From Ampullaceana balthica (lineage: Eukaryota; Mollusca; Gastropoda; Lymnaeidae), in the NCBI GenBank assembly GCA_944989445.1, contig CALYLW010000341.1, positions 1,210,230 to 1,274,229 of the forward strand: DNA of 64,000 bases, in the 5' to 3' direction. This document shows positions 47,427-58,380 of this stretch, piece by piece (the stretch's first letter is position 1; each line of letters begins with the position of its first letter). Under the pieces are notes generated by a model. That model did no database searches. It saw only the letters and a program-made list of their open reading frames with translations, and was not told the DNA's origin. The position numbers were made by a program, and so were the translations under genes.

Positions 47427-48463
47427 ATGAAGCGGGAGGCTGAAGAAAAATCTCAGGGGCCTCAAAAGTTTGCCAGAATATCGTCCTCTGAAAGTGACAG
47501 CAGCTCATCAGCTACGTCAAGCTCTTGGTCGGGTAGCCCCAGTGAGTCCCCTAGCGTGGAGCAATCTAAACCCCATAACTGTGTAAGCAGAACACCCGTG
47601 ATCTCAGAAAGTCCGACAGATGGGAGTTCTGGGTCTGGCAGCAGTCATTCTGGCGCTGCCAGGACAACAGCCATCGGCGATCTTCCAGGGGTAATCAAAT
47701 CAGAAGCAAAGGCTGATTTGGTACCTGCAGTTCCTTCGAGGTTTACAATGCTTTTAAATAGAGAACCAACACCATTTACGGCCGTTGGTCGTAGTCGAGG
47801 GGAAGGGCGAACCAGGAGCATTTCTGCATCTGAGTCAAATCATCCTGCCACCAATTCTCATCAATATTCTGTCCATGATAGCAGTGCAGATCATCTCAGG
47901 CATATCTCAGCTGTCATGAAACAAGGGCCCCTGCAAAAGATTCCTGGATTTGACAGACATAAGAGCTCACAAAAAGAGTTGAACTCTCTACCCGGTAAAT
48001 CAGTTAATGTATACAATCAAGCCAGTCCCCTGAGTACGTGGGATGTCCAGCATCAACATTTATTGCCGTTTGTAAGTTCCAGTAATTTAAAACACTTAGG
48101 ACTGACGGCTGCCAGTAGAGGTCACGATCGTAGTCATCCCGTGCTAGACTCTGGCAGTTATTCATCATCCTTAGAGACTCACAGAAATATCCCCCCAGAT
48201 CTCCCAAACAATAACACCGGTAGCACTTCGACAGCCCATCAAGTGATTAACAGCATCCCAAGTTTTAGTGGGAATCATTCAACAAGCTCTGTGCCTCCGT
48301 TTTCTGTTTACGAAACGAGCTCGGGGAATCTCTTCAGAAAGCTGCATTCATCGTCAGTATCGACATCATCAGCATTGCCATCAACTTTTAGTTCTGGCTC
48401 CAGGCCAGATGGAATCAGCTTATTTCCTAGAAAAAAGTCCAACTCAGAGTCAACATTGTCAAG
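47427..48463 (+). CDS. STK40: STK40 exon 1: long Ser-rich N-terminal region
   Basis: 345 complete codons, donor gtactg. Starts MKREAEEKSQGPQKFARISS; human STK40 also starts with Met-Lys-Arg, which supports this ATG. It is Ser/Pro/Asn/His-rich with clusters such as SESDSSSSATSSSWSGSPSE and has no recognisable domain; predicted disordered and rich in phosphorylation-type Ser-Pro sites. Read-through of the donor would add six residues and stop. Confidence 0.85.
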
Positions 48464-51400
48464 GTACTGCTTACAGTTACAGTAACATTTGTTGTCTTCA
48501 TCTCAGTTTGTGTATCTTCCAATTGAAATTATTATCTATGAACTGATTCTAGAGGATTCAAGCGTAAATATGGTGTTGATTCTTAATAATTGCTTATGCC
48601 ATTCCAGATGCCTTTTAATTCAAGAGTCATTAAAAAGAAACTTTAAAAAAAATATCTAATCAATATCTAAATCTCTATTAATAAATAAATATCTAATCAA
48701 TTCTAAATCTCTATTAATAAATAAATATCTAATCAATTTCTAAATTTCTATGATAAAAGTTCAAAATCCAATTTCTCTACAGGTTTATTGGCATTGAAGG
48801 TTCTTCGGCAAGAAGTAGGGGTCTGACAACCTTTTCTGATCTCAGTTCTGGATATCAGCCAAATTTAAGTGCATCACCAGCACCACCTGCTTCTGTTCCT
48901 CTCGCAGATGAAAATGAGATGCTGCCTGTTGCTTCCAGCAGTAGAAATCCTGAACTTGTTGCATCCGCCTCACAACACGCTAGTGAAGTACCCCGGTTTC
49001 TTGCTCCAAGACTGAATGAAAGAGGCGTGCCTCGTGCCCGACACATGTGCAACTCCTGGTCAGCTGCTGTTGTTGCTGCAGGAGAGCAAAGTGATCTTGA
49101 TGCCACATCACTCAATCCATTAGCACCAGGTAATGCGAGGCCAAGCCTAATAATAAGGTCTCTAGACATCATGATCGGTGTTGTTGTCATTGATGATAAA
49201 AAAAAATTAAATCTGACACAAATCTATTTTCAGGAGCGCCCTCTGGTCTTTCAAATTCTGGGCAGCGACCATTATTACCGAGAGGTTTGGTTCACGATTC
49301 ACGCCTTCCCTCGTGGTGGCAGAGTACTCTGGAACAGGCCGGTCAGTTAGAGAGGCCAGACGTCATCTCACCTGATGCTGCCAAAATATTTCCTGCTAAC
49401 GATGATGAATTTGTTGAAGAAGGCGCCAATCTCCTAGTGGAAAACAAAAAGAATTATGCAGCTTTGATTAAAAAAGCAGGTCCCTATATTTTAGGTAGGT
49501 TTTATGGTCAATATATTAGTGCAGGTCCATACATTGTTGGTAGGTTTATGACCTAAATAATATTAGTGCAGGTCCAAACATATTAGGTAGGTTCATGACA
49601 AATATAATACAGTGGAACCTCTCATAATGAGTAATTCGCATAGGAGCAAAAAAATTAAAATGTGATAAGGTTGCTTCCTTAACGAGCGACATTTCGCATA
49701 ACGAGTGACGTTGATAAGGGAAGTCCCTTTTTCCTGGAAATTCATTTGTGAGTCGGCACTTTCGCCCGGATGTATTACTCTGTGATTAGCCCTCAGTCCG
49801 TTAGCGTGTTATTTTTGTGTGTGATCAACCGTTTTTACAAATTTTGTATTCAGACAGTATTCATAATTTTGTAATGTGCAAAGCGCTAAAATGTCTTCGA
49901 AATAAAAAACACAGAAGACAATCATAAGAGAGAAAAAAATAACAGTTGAAACGTAGCAACATTGAAAAGCGAGAACAAGGTGTGAGCGTGGCTAATCTAG
50001 CGCGCACTTACAATCGGACAACATCAATGATCTGCACTATTCTCAAGAACAAAAACAAAATTAAGGATATGGATGGTACAAAAGGAGTGTCAAGAATGTC
50101 GACGAAACGGTTACGACACATTTTCGTCAAATTTTGAAGCGTCTGCAAAAACAAATGTCTTTAGACAGTTTTCTTGTTAAAAAGGGTTAATTGTAATTCG
50201 TCATAATTTCATATTTTTATTTAAGTTTTTTGTTTCAAATCTATATAATATTCCAAGTTGTTACACTCTTTAACAATTCATAAGTAATGTTATTTGAATA
50301 AAGTTAATACGAAATTTTGAAAAATTATTATTTTTTCAGCATAACGCATTATCGTATTATACATTGATTTGCATGGGGAAAACTGTTAGGTTCAACTAAT
50401 GTTTCGCTTAACGAGAAAGACTCTGGAACGAATTATGCTCGTTAAGAGAGGCTCAACTGTATTAGTGCAGGCCCGTACATTTTAGCCATAGGTCTTACTT
50501 CTCCCTCGGATCAGGATAACAAGGGATTTGTTGCCTTTTGAAGATAAATGCATTGTATATACCAAAAAGAGCAGTACAAACTGAGCCATCAGCAGCCGTG
50601 GGGTTATCTTCCCCTTAGTCCAGATAGTCGGGTGTATCAGGGTAGCACTTAGTGGGTAGTATAATGAGTTTTGGCTCAACTGCTTGCTGCTTTTCTTATT
50701 TTAGTTATACCCTTTCATCATTTTTTTTCTCTCTCTGAACTCAGATATTTGACATACTATTGTGCATGGTAGTTTATAATCATGATTGACTTGTACTTCC
50801 CCCCAAAAATGTGCAGGTCCCAGGATTGGCTCATCTCCAGTGAGAAGCATCGTACAGTGTCTGGCTAGGAAGGAGAAAACCAACAAGTTTTACATAATAA
50901 AGGTAACAGAACAATCACTGTTCTTTCAATGGGGCATGGAGGTTTCTTTTTTCCTATTGTTAACTGCTACCTTCTATCATTTTCACACGTAATTTTTGAT
51001 GTTCATTAGTTTTTTAATGTTTTGGAGACTATCAAGAATGAATACCCTTAGTGGTCTGATTTGGCTTAAAGTCTTGCTACTTAATCAAACTAGTCCAAAT
51101 TTTCAAAACAATAGTCAACAAGACAGCTGAGTCTAATTAAAGAAAGAACCCGTAAGACCCCGGACAATAACAATATAAAATATCCCTGATCATTAATGAA
51201 GTGTAGCATGATGCAGTGATCAAAATGCAGGTGAAAAGTGCAGGAATGTCATGTAAAGTTGTGAGAAGTCACATAAATCTGTTGGCTGGTGCCAGCCATT
51301 AAGGGTGATAAATAAAGCTGAAGCCACTGTTGTAGAATGGTCACTACACATGTCTGAAATATTTACTGCCTACCCCAACAAGCCATATTCTTATCTGCTC

Positions 51401-54400
51401 CCAATGCAAAACAATAATGTTGGGCACTATGAGTGTATGAGCCGAAACCTTACGATATGTGAAATCATGCATTTCTTCTTTCCAAAGCCTATCGAGGCAA
51501 GCTAACTTTTAAAATGTGTATAAAAACAGCAGGCAACATCCAATAAACAGTCCTCAATAACTCAACACTCACAAACACCAGAACTGACAAAGAGAGAATT
51601 TGTTGATTTGATAATGTTCAGAAACATGCCCCCCCCACAAATCATAGACATGAATAGGTAATATTCGCTCCTAAATCTGATAAAACTGGATTATACATCA
51701 TTATACCTTCTCCGTTGTCCATTTTAAAAAAGTAACTGAACAAATACACGCAATGTCCTCAGCAAGTCCAGGCAGCTGTTCCAGAGAGATGAAGAGCAAG
51801 TAACTCAAACCAGATCTTTGGCACTCTTCCTCTTAAATGTTCTGTTTAGTACCAGTATGAACATGTGCCTTATTAAAACCTCTTTTATGTCCAGATTGGC
51901 TGCCGTTCAAAGCACAATGGCTCTACTTTCTTCAAGCAGATCAAATAAATCACTCCTTTGGGATCAAGCTTCTTATCATCTCTTTCCTCTCCAGATTCTC
52001 ACATTGGCCGACTCAGCCAAAGAGACTATGGACGACAGACAAGGGAAAATGCTGATGTTGACAGAGTTTTCCTTACTGTCACAGCTCAAAGATGCCACGG
52101 GTGTGGTCCACTGTATAGATTTCTTCAAGGTGAGTTCAACTGTAATTTATTACTCACCAAATTTTTTTAAGCAGTTCAAGTGTTTCTGTAACTCGGTTTT
52201 AAGCTTTTTTGCTTTCTAAAACTATGATATTGAAGGGAAATGCATTCTTTTTATTCATCATTTAGTGACCAATGCTCCCTTTAACCTGCGCAAACACGCA
52301 GATATCTTACCAATGCCATGCAGCGGTAAGAATTACAGCGCAGCAAATTTTGATAAGGATAATATCAGTGTTTGGGGGGGTGTAAAATTTTTCTCACAAA
52401 AAAATGGATAGAGACCTAGACTTTTTTTGTTATCAATAAAAACATTGTAAGACTTCATGGCAGAAATTTGCCAAGTAGGCCAGACTATCCTTTTGTGAAA
52501 GTTATTTTGTATGACAGTCAGAGGCCTTTGAATTTTGAAATCTAGATGTAGATCTATTGGAAATGTTGCATAAAATTTATAAACTATCAAAATCCCTTTT
52601 TTTTTAATTGAAAAGATTTGTTTGGATTCAAGTTTTCTTCTATTTCACAGGACAAGGCTTGGGACACGAGAGAGAAGTGTGAAATAAATAGACTGTGCCT
52701 TGTTGTTGACTGTCTGATGCCTCATGACTATGATCCTGAATCTCATTTTCTAGTCAATCTTCAGCATCATGTGATACATGAGAAAAAACTGAGTGAGAAG
52801 GAAGCCCTCATCATATTCTGGGATATTGCTCATATAGTGGAGCAGCTGCACAAAGTAAGAACTTAGTGAGAAGGAAGCACTAAATTATATTATAGAATTT
52901 ATGATTTGATTTCATTTAGTAGCGTTTTGCTTAACATGGGGAAACAAGAATGAACTTGATTTAAGTACAATTAAAATTGTATGCGTTATGCATTTGTTAC
53001 CATTCATTAAATTCTAGCTTGTAATCGATCACTAACATTTTTTTTTAAAATATCTTATTCTTCACTTGTCAGTGTGCTCTGAATTTCCTGGGATTGGAAA
53101 ATTTCCTGGAAAGTTTTGTTTTGTTTTCCTGAAAATGAGGCTTAAAATCTTAAAAGAGGATAAAAGCTCACTTATAGAGCAGCTACACGATGTATTTGAA
53201 ACATATTTTATTATTTGTGACATTTCAGTGGTAACTTGTGTCAGAAAATGTGAAAGTTCTCTAGCATTTTAATTTTGGTGATGCTTATTGACTGATAAGT
53301 GTTTTATCGTTGATGAATCTCCTTGACCATAATCAGTAGGAAGTTGTTTTTTTTTGTGCAGGAAATTCAATGTCCAATACTCTTTCAGTGTTGAGTTAAT
53401 GAATAATATATTAAATGTGTTTGATGAAAACAGAAAAATATAGTTCACCGTGACCTTAAACTGGGAAACATGATTGTTGATAGACGTTCATTGAGGGTCA
53501 CCATCACCAATTTTTGTTTGGGGAAGCACCTGAGTTCAGAAAAGGACAAACTTAGAGACCAGCGTGGTAGCCCTGCCTATATCAGTCCGGATGTTCTAAG
53601 TGGTAAGTTAATACTTTGAGCATTTCTGTAACATCAACTTTTTAATATATTTTATTTGTGTGTCCCATAATCTCGTGGTCGTAGAGGGTTCTAATGTTTC
53701 CATGAGAACTTCATTATTTGTAATTTTAAGAAATTAAAATTCATTTTTTGTTCATTATGTCTAAGGAATGTTGCCAGTGCTTTGTACAATTAAATATCTT
53801 TGATTTAAGGTTTAAAAATTTCATTATGTTTACTCTATAGGTAAACCTTACTATGGAAAACCTAGTGACATGTGGGCACTTGGCGTTGTGCTTTTCACTA
53901 TGCTGTACGGGCAGTTCCCCTTCTACGACTGCATGCCACAAGAACTCTTCAGAAAAATTAAATCAGCTGAGTTTACAATTCCAAAGTAAGAATGAATTTT
54001 CACATTTAAAATTTAGAAATGTGTAATAAATGTTAATTGATATTCTATTTACATGAATATCTACCACATATATCTTTCTGTTAACATCTGTTATTTTGCC
54101 AACAATAATTTTAGGTTAAAATATTTATTAAACTGGAAAGATCTCTCAAATTATTTCTACTTCAGATGTATTTGTTTTATTTTAAAAAGAAATTTCTGTA
54201 ATATCTGTGGCTTTTTATCGTTAAAATTGTAAATCATTCAGTTTCTGAGTGCAATAATAATTGAACTTTTTTAGTGATGGAAGAGTTACAGAGGACACAA
54301 AGCAGTTGATTCATCAGTTGCTGACATTGGATGCTCAGACTCGAATGACTGCAGGACAAGTTGTAGATGCCTTAGAGACCATCATAGGAAAATGGTGATC

Positions 54401-57400
54401 ATTTATTAAGCTTTTTTTTTAAATTAAACTTTTTTCCTGTACCCTCAATATAATTTCTGCCTAAATAAGAACGTTATAATTTTATTTTTTTTCCCTTCCA
54501 TTGATACACTTAAGCAAAGTGATCTTGTCAGAGAACATTTTAGGTTTTGAAATACCAAATTTAATTTTTTTGTTTTGCTGGAAGCTAAAATTGAAAGTGT
54601 TAATTAAAGATGTATATGTTCATTTTTACATATTTTTAAAAATTATTTAGCCGTGCACAATTCTCTACTGGTGGTCACTGGATTAAGAAATGAAATATTT
54701 TTGTATGTGAAAGTAATTTTATACAATTTGTTGGCAGAATTAAAAAATCGTCAGCAGGATGCTGAAATTAGATTGGTACTAAAATAAGTATACTAAACAC
54801 TAATTCATTATGGCCCCACAGCATTGTTTGCAAGTAACTGGTTTGGATTTTTTAGCTATTATTTTTAAATTAGTTTGTCTAATTTTTATAATCTCAACAA
54901 AAAAACACCACTTAATAGTCACTTTAGGCCTAAAGTAAAAAAATAAAACTATCCACATGACTTCTATCTTATCTTATCTATACGGACGCTCCTTCTATGT
55001 AGAAGATAATTGCGTCCACAGACCATGACAGATGATCTGTTGGCAAGTGATGCAGCGTTCACAGGCCACGGCTTTGTGGGTTCCACGCATTACCCAGCCG
55101 CCTATCTAGTGTTAGGTACCCATTCGGAGCTGGGTGACTCAGGTATGCCCTAGGCCGCGGGAACAAATCCTTGCCTTGACATGGATTCGAACCCGTGACC
55201 ATCGGTACGCCAGTCGAGCGCACTGCCACTCGACCACCGGGACTTCACTATTTTATTTAACAAAATCTCTTAAAGGTTGTCTTTGATTAATTTTAAACAG
55301 GAATCTGTATCACCGAAGCTTTCAAAATTAGCTGAAGAATTTGTCTAATTACATCTCAGTGCAAACAAATTCATCATCTAAGTCAATTTATAACAAAATA
55401 GCTATTGACCAATGTAATGAAAATGCAAATCTGTCAAAAATAATATTTAAATCTTATTTAAAAGCTATACTCTATCCCATTTTTGTAAACACACTAAATG
55501 CATTTTTTTTTCCAGCAAAAGGTTAGTCATGAAAAAGTTTCCCACTAAGAAGACAAAGTTGTCATGCATTCAAAACATTAACAATTAATTTAAAAGAAAG
55601 CTATAAATTACTTTTTTTTTAAATAGCTTTCCTATTTTCTGTATGTTGAGTTTGGCTATTGCACAACTTTCTGGGGCTTTATACGGGTTGTAACTATAAA
55701 AATGTTCAGACCCTATGTGTAAAATTTTTTATTATTTTATGTGCCGAAGAATAATGGTTAGGAATAAAAGGGATCTTGCCCTTTAACACAGATGGGTGTT
55801 AATTATGTCACATGGTGTTTTCCATCTTTGCATATTATCTATATTTGCATCAGAGGATGTAGGCTGTGTAGTAGGATTACATGATAAGTATAATTCTCCC
55901 ACACAAACACATCTGTCATGTATCATATCATTAAATCCATTGTTGCTGCATCACTTTTACTACACTATAATTGCACTTTAAAATAGGGGTCTACCGATAT
56001 GCATTTTTGTCGATACCGATATTACCGATATTTTTTTTGCCGATATGAGTATTTGTTGGGACAAAAACCAGCGGTCTTATTTGATGATGTCATTCTTAAA
56101 TGTATCACTTCTAATTATTTATATTTTATATTAAGGGTCTGCCGATATTTCCGATATGAGTAGTTGTTAAGAAAAGAAGAAAAAAAGTGGTCATATTTGA
56201 TGACGTCATTCTTAAATTTATCACTCGTAATTATTTATATTTTGTAATTTAGGGGTCTACTGATATGCATTTTTGCCGATATTTTTTTCCGATATGAGTA
56301 TTTGTTAGGACAAAAAAAACAGCGGCCATATTTGATGACGTCATGTGTGATTATTTATATTTTATAATTTAGGGGTCTACACTCTACCAATATCCAGTTA
56401 TGCCGATATTACCGATTTATATTTTTTTCCAAAACGAAGTTTCTGATGTGTTTACAAGTTCCAGATCATGACCTATATAGGACTCATGACAAAACAAACC
56501 GTCCTGTATAAAAATGTACAAGCAAAATTAGGTACTCCTTTTGAAACTTCAACTTTTGACTCATAATTATTAATTCTAACCAATAGTTTAATGGCTTTTG
56601 CACACTGCCACCTTTTATGAATGAAGCAATGAGAACAAAGCAATAGTAGTAGAGTGAAATGAGGTTGAAGGATGAATGGTTGCCCATGACAACAAGTCTG
56701 CACACGGTACATTTTGTTATTCCATACGAAACGAAATGTTTTAGACATCTGCGATTCTGCGTGCATCTTTGCTATTAGAGCAATTACGTGAACATAATGT
56801 TTACATGTTATCCATTTATTAGAGCAATTACGGCATACTTGGCATACGAAAATCGGCCGATACCTAAAAAAATATCATAGCACATGGCACACTGTATCGT
56901 GGCTGTAGATATTAATACTAGGACTCTTTTGGCTATTTCATTATTGGGATCGATATATTAATTTGTCGAGATATTGTAAATCTAAATGATAGTTGTTTTT
57001 TTTTGTTTTTGTTTTTTTGGTCAAAATATCACTTATTATGAAATATCGGTGACGTCAATATCGGAACCTTTACATGCTACCGATACCGATATTGCCGATA
57101 TCCTGATATCGGTGCCGATATATCCGTAGACCCCTACTTTAAAATATTAATATTTTAATGACTAATACTTGATGCATTCTAAATGATAACATATCCCTCC
57201 AAAGAACAAATTTCTATATCACATTCGTCTCTGCATAGAAAAATTATTGAAATTCTAATTTTAAACTTCTTTAGTTTTCCTGGAGCAGAGAAAATCTTCC
57301 TTTCTTGTGCTACTCAAGCATGAAAATAATCATATAGTTAGAAGTTCATAAGATCAAGTGCATACTCATCAGGCCTAGTTAACAACATTACATTCAAAAA

Positions 57401-57733
57401 GATCATGTCATGTGTTACCATCTAAAATAATCTTCCAGGAAAGCCACGATGGCCTGTGAGACAGATCAGGTTGTTCCAGACATTCCTCTGGGGATTGAGA
57501 TGGAATATGAGCAGAACGATAATGACAAGATAACCCAGACTGACCAGGCTTTCGGTGCACTTGAGTGCTGTGTCCCTACAGGCCAGCAGGTGAAAGGGGC
57601 CCTGGCCTCCGCCCCCCTCAGCAACAGACAGCTCATGATCAAACTGGCGGCAGACGCCAGGCCGATGTCACCAGCTGAGATACAGGCCATAAGACACCTC
57701 TTTACCTCCAGGACGACTCAAGATCAGAGATAA
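47427..57733 (+). CDS. STK40: STK40 (SgK495) pseudokinase, complete ten-exon gene (gene-level entry)
   Basis: Ten exons sum to 2799 bases, 932 codons plus stop, with every junction in phase: 47427-48463, 48783-49129, 49234-49494, 50817-50902, 51995-52129, 52651-52854, 53434-53602, 53841-53985, 54275-54394, 57439-57733. Residues 543-835 form the kinase-like domain: AGPYILGPRIGSSP in place of the Gly-rich loop, VQCLARK, the strand-3 lysine region FYIIK (577), NIVHRDLKLGN (692-702), TITNFCLGK with NFC (716-718) where kinases have DFG, and GSPAYISPD. The tail has TDQVVPD (843-849), like the COP1-binding motif, and a conserved end (LAADARPMSPAEIQAIRHL). Known vertebrate STK40 is a pseudokinase that links substrates to the COP1 E3 ligase. 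Human STK40 has 435 residues; the extra length here is a Ser-rich N-terminal region. Assignment is by remembered similarity. Confidence 0.93.
48660..48770. repeat. Short tandem repeat in STK40 intron 1
   Basis: Three copies of a 46-50-base unit like atctaatcaatttctaaatc plus tctattaataaataaat. Non-coding. Confidence 0.8.
48783..49129 (+). CDS. STK40: STK40 exon 2 (N-terminal extension)
   Basis: Acceptor ctctacag, donor gtaatg. Continues the low-complexity region: FIGIEGSSARSRGLTTFSDL at the start, SEVPRFLAPRLNERGVPRAR in the middle, LNPLAPG at the end. No known domain. Confidence 0.85.
49234..49494 (+). CDS. STK40: STK40 exon 3 (to the start of the kinase-like domain)
   Basis: Acceptor tattttcag, donor gtaggt. 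Ends NYAALIKKAGPYIL plus the first base of the glycine that begins the pseudo-Gly-loop; vertebrate STK40 has the same GPFILG at this point. The donor side is tandemly duplicated downstream (49475-50490). Confidence 0.9.
49475..50490 (+). repeat. Four copies of a ~46-base unit holding the exon 3 splice donor
   Basis: Units start with gcaggtcc at about 49477, 49522, 49569 and 50466. Unit 1 is the true exon 3 end (gcaggtccctatattttag then gtaggt). Units 2 and 3 repeat the pattern tgcag, a 15-base core, then gtaggt, so each looks like a 15-base mini-exon with its own acceptor and donor. Unit 4 has lost the donor (gccata). The pogo-type element at 49610-50459 inserted in unit 3. Confidence 0.8.
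49610..50459 (+). mobile_element. Tigger/pogo-type non-autonomous element
   Basis: The left end cagtggaacctctcataatg and the right end cgttaagagaggctcaactg are inverted, with TA on both sides. Inside, 49946-50137 encodes the N-terminal helix-turn-helix of a Tigger-like transposase (RSNIEKREQGVSVANLARTY, then SMICTILKNKNKIK). The DDE catalytic domain is missing. In STK40 intron 3. Confidence 0.85.
50817..50902 (+). CDS. STK40: STK40 exon 4 (glycine-loop equivalent to strand 3)
   Basis: Acceptor atgtgcag, donor gtaaca. Reads PRIGSSPVRSIVQCLARKEK, then TNKFYIIK, matching the STK40-specific P-R-x-G-x-S-P-V-x-S-I-V-Q-C-L-A-R-K stretch. The usual GxGxxG loop is not present, as in other STK40 proteins. 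Confidence 0.95.
51995..52129 (+). CDS. STK40: STK40 exon 5 (N-lobe)
   Basis: 45 codons, phase 0 at both ends, acceptor cctctccag, donor gtgagt. Reads ILTLADSAKETMDDRQGKML, then TEFSLLSQLKDATGVVHCID, matching the helix C region of STK40 (E-R-Q-G-K-M-L, T-E-x-S-L-L-S). Confidence 0.93.
52651..52854 (+). CDS. STK40: STK40 exon 6 (hinge to helix E)
   Basis: 68 codons, acceptor atttcacag, donor gtaaga. Contains LCLVVDCLMPHDYD (hinge), LINLQHHVI-like FLVNLQHHVIHEKKLSEKEA and EQLHK at the end of helix E. Phase 0 at both ends. Confidence 0.93.
53434..53602 (+). CDS. STK40: STK40 exon 7 (catalytic-loop equivalent and activation segment)
   Basis: Acceptor gaaaacag, donor gtaagt. Reads KNIVHRDLKLGNMIV, TITNFCLGKHL, then DQRGSPAYISPDVLSG. 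HRD and the following Asn are kept, but the metal-binding Asp of DFG is Asn. This is the same substitution pattern as vertebrate STK40. Confidence 0.96.
53660..53715 (-). mobile_element. Fragment of SINE family B in STK40 intron 7
   Basis: gtcccataatctcgtggtcg and the following agagggttctaatgtttcca are the inverse of the 3' body of the SINE at 46070-46290. No head is present. Confidence 0.65.
53841..53985 (+). CDS. STK40: STK40 exon 8 (C-lobe, helices F-G)
   Basis: Acceptor ctctatag, donor gtaaga. Reads KPYYGKPSDMWALGVVLFTM, then LYGQFPFYDCMPQELFRKIK. The D-x-W-x-L-G-V and FYD segments are almost identical to vertebrate STK40. Confidence 0.96.
54275..54394 (+). CDS. STK40: STK40 exon 9 (end of the kinase-like domain)
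   Basis: Acceptor ttttttag, donor gtgatc. Reads DGRVTEDTKQLIHQLLTLDA, then QTRMTAGQVVDALETIIGKW. Reading through the donor gives TGG TGA, an immediate stop after the domain's last tryptophan. Confidence 0.94.
54966..55245 (-). mobile_element. tRNA-derived SINE (family A), full-length copy
   Basis: On the minus strand: tRNA-like head ggtggtcgagtggcagtgcg, box B gggttcgaatcc, the body with tgggtaatgcgtggaaccca, and a LINE-like 3' end (acgcaattatcttctacata) running into a gataagataag tail. Nearly identical to 3868-4137, so recently active. Confidence 0.87.
55985..57136. mobile_element. hAT-type MITE with cgatat-rich internal repeats
   Basis: Ends taggggtctaccgatat and atatccgtagacccct(a) are inverted; perfect 8-base duplication ctttaaaa at 55977-55984 and 57137-57144. 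The left half has three to four tandem units of about 125 bases with ggggtctac, cgatat and gatgacgtcat motifs. Non-coding. Confidence 0.88.
57439..57733 (+). CDS. STK40: STK40 exon 10 (COP1-binding-like motif and conserved tail)
   Basis: Acceptor atcttccag; completes Trp835 and runs to TAA. Contains CETDQVVPDIP, fitting the acidic-x-x-V-P-D/E COP1-binding pattern, then an acidic stretch, GALASAPLSNRQLMIKLAAD and the end RPMSPAEIQAIRHLFTSR, which aligns with the human C-terminus. Confidence 0.92.
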
Positions 57734-58159
57734 ATAATCATTTGTTATATGCATTTATATTTATTTATCTAAAAGCCTGATTGCAGTCTCACCCAATATT
57801 TTGTCAAGATCAGAGATAGCTGTTTGTTGACATAAAAGTTACAGGTACTAAAAAATCTTCTTTTTTTTTGAATTATTATACAAAATTAAATAGCATAACT
57901 GTGGATAATGTAGACTATGTAAATTAATGTACATTCATATTATCAGTGAATCAAAACTCTGTAGTTGTGTAACTAAGGAGATATATTTAAGATTGTATAA
58001 ACTGTTATAAATGTTGTTGGTTTTTTTTAAATCAATAATTCACTGGTGTGCTAGGCAGATGATAATATTATGCATGTGCGATTTCTTTCACATGAAATGA
58101 TTTTGTTTATTTTATAGTCATCCTTATTGAAGAATATCTCTGCACCCTGAGCTCTTTTC

Positions 58160-58380
58160 ACAGTATTTAACCCCATTACCTCCAGCCATAACGAGAGATA
58201 AGTACATGTACTTGAATTTCTCAATTAACCCCTTACCTCCAGCCATAAAGATAGATAAGTACTTGAATTTCTCAATTAACCCCTTACATCCAGCCATAAA
58301 GAGAAATAAGTACCTGAATTTCTCAATTAACCCCTTACTTCCAGCCATAAAGAGAAATAAGTACTTGAATTTCTCAAACA
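58160..58380. repeat. ~54-base minisatellite, four copies
   Basis: The unit is taaccccttacctccagcca followed by taaagagaaataagtacttgaatttctcaat-type sequence, given here in outline. It is close behind the STK40 stop and may lie in the 3' untranslated region. Open frames on both strands are artefacts. Confidence 0.9.

Larger units (their letters stand above)
54395..57438 (+). other. STK40 intron 9, repeat-filled
   Basis: Three kilobases between the kinase-domain end and the last exon. Holds a SINE (54966-55245) and a hAT element (55985-57136); 55260-55980 and 54400-54960 show nothing recognisable. Confidence 0.8.
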
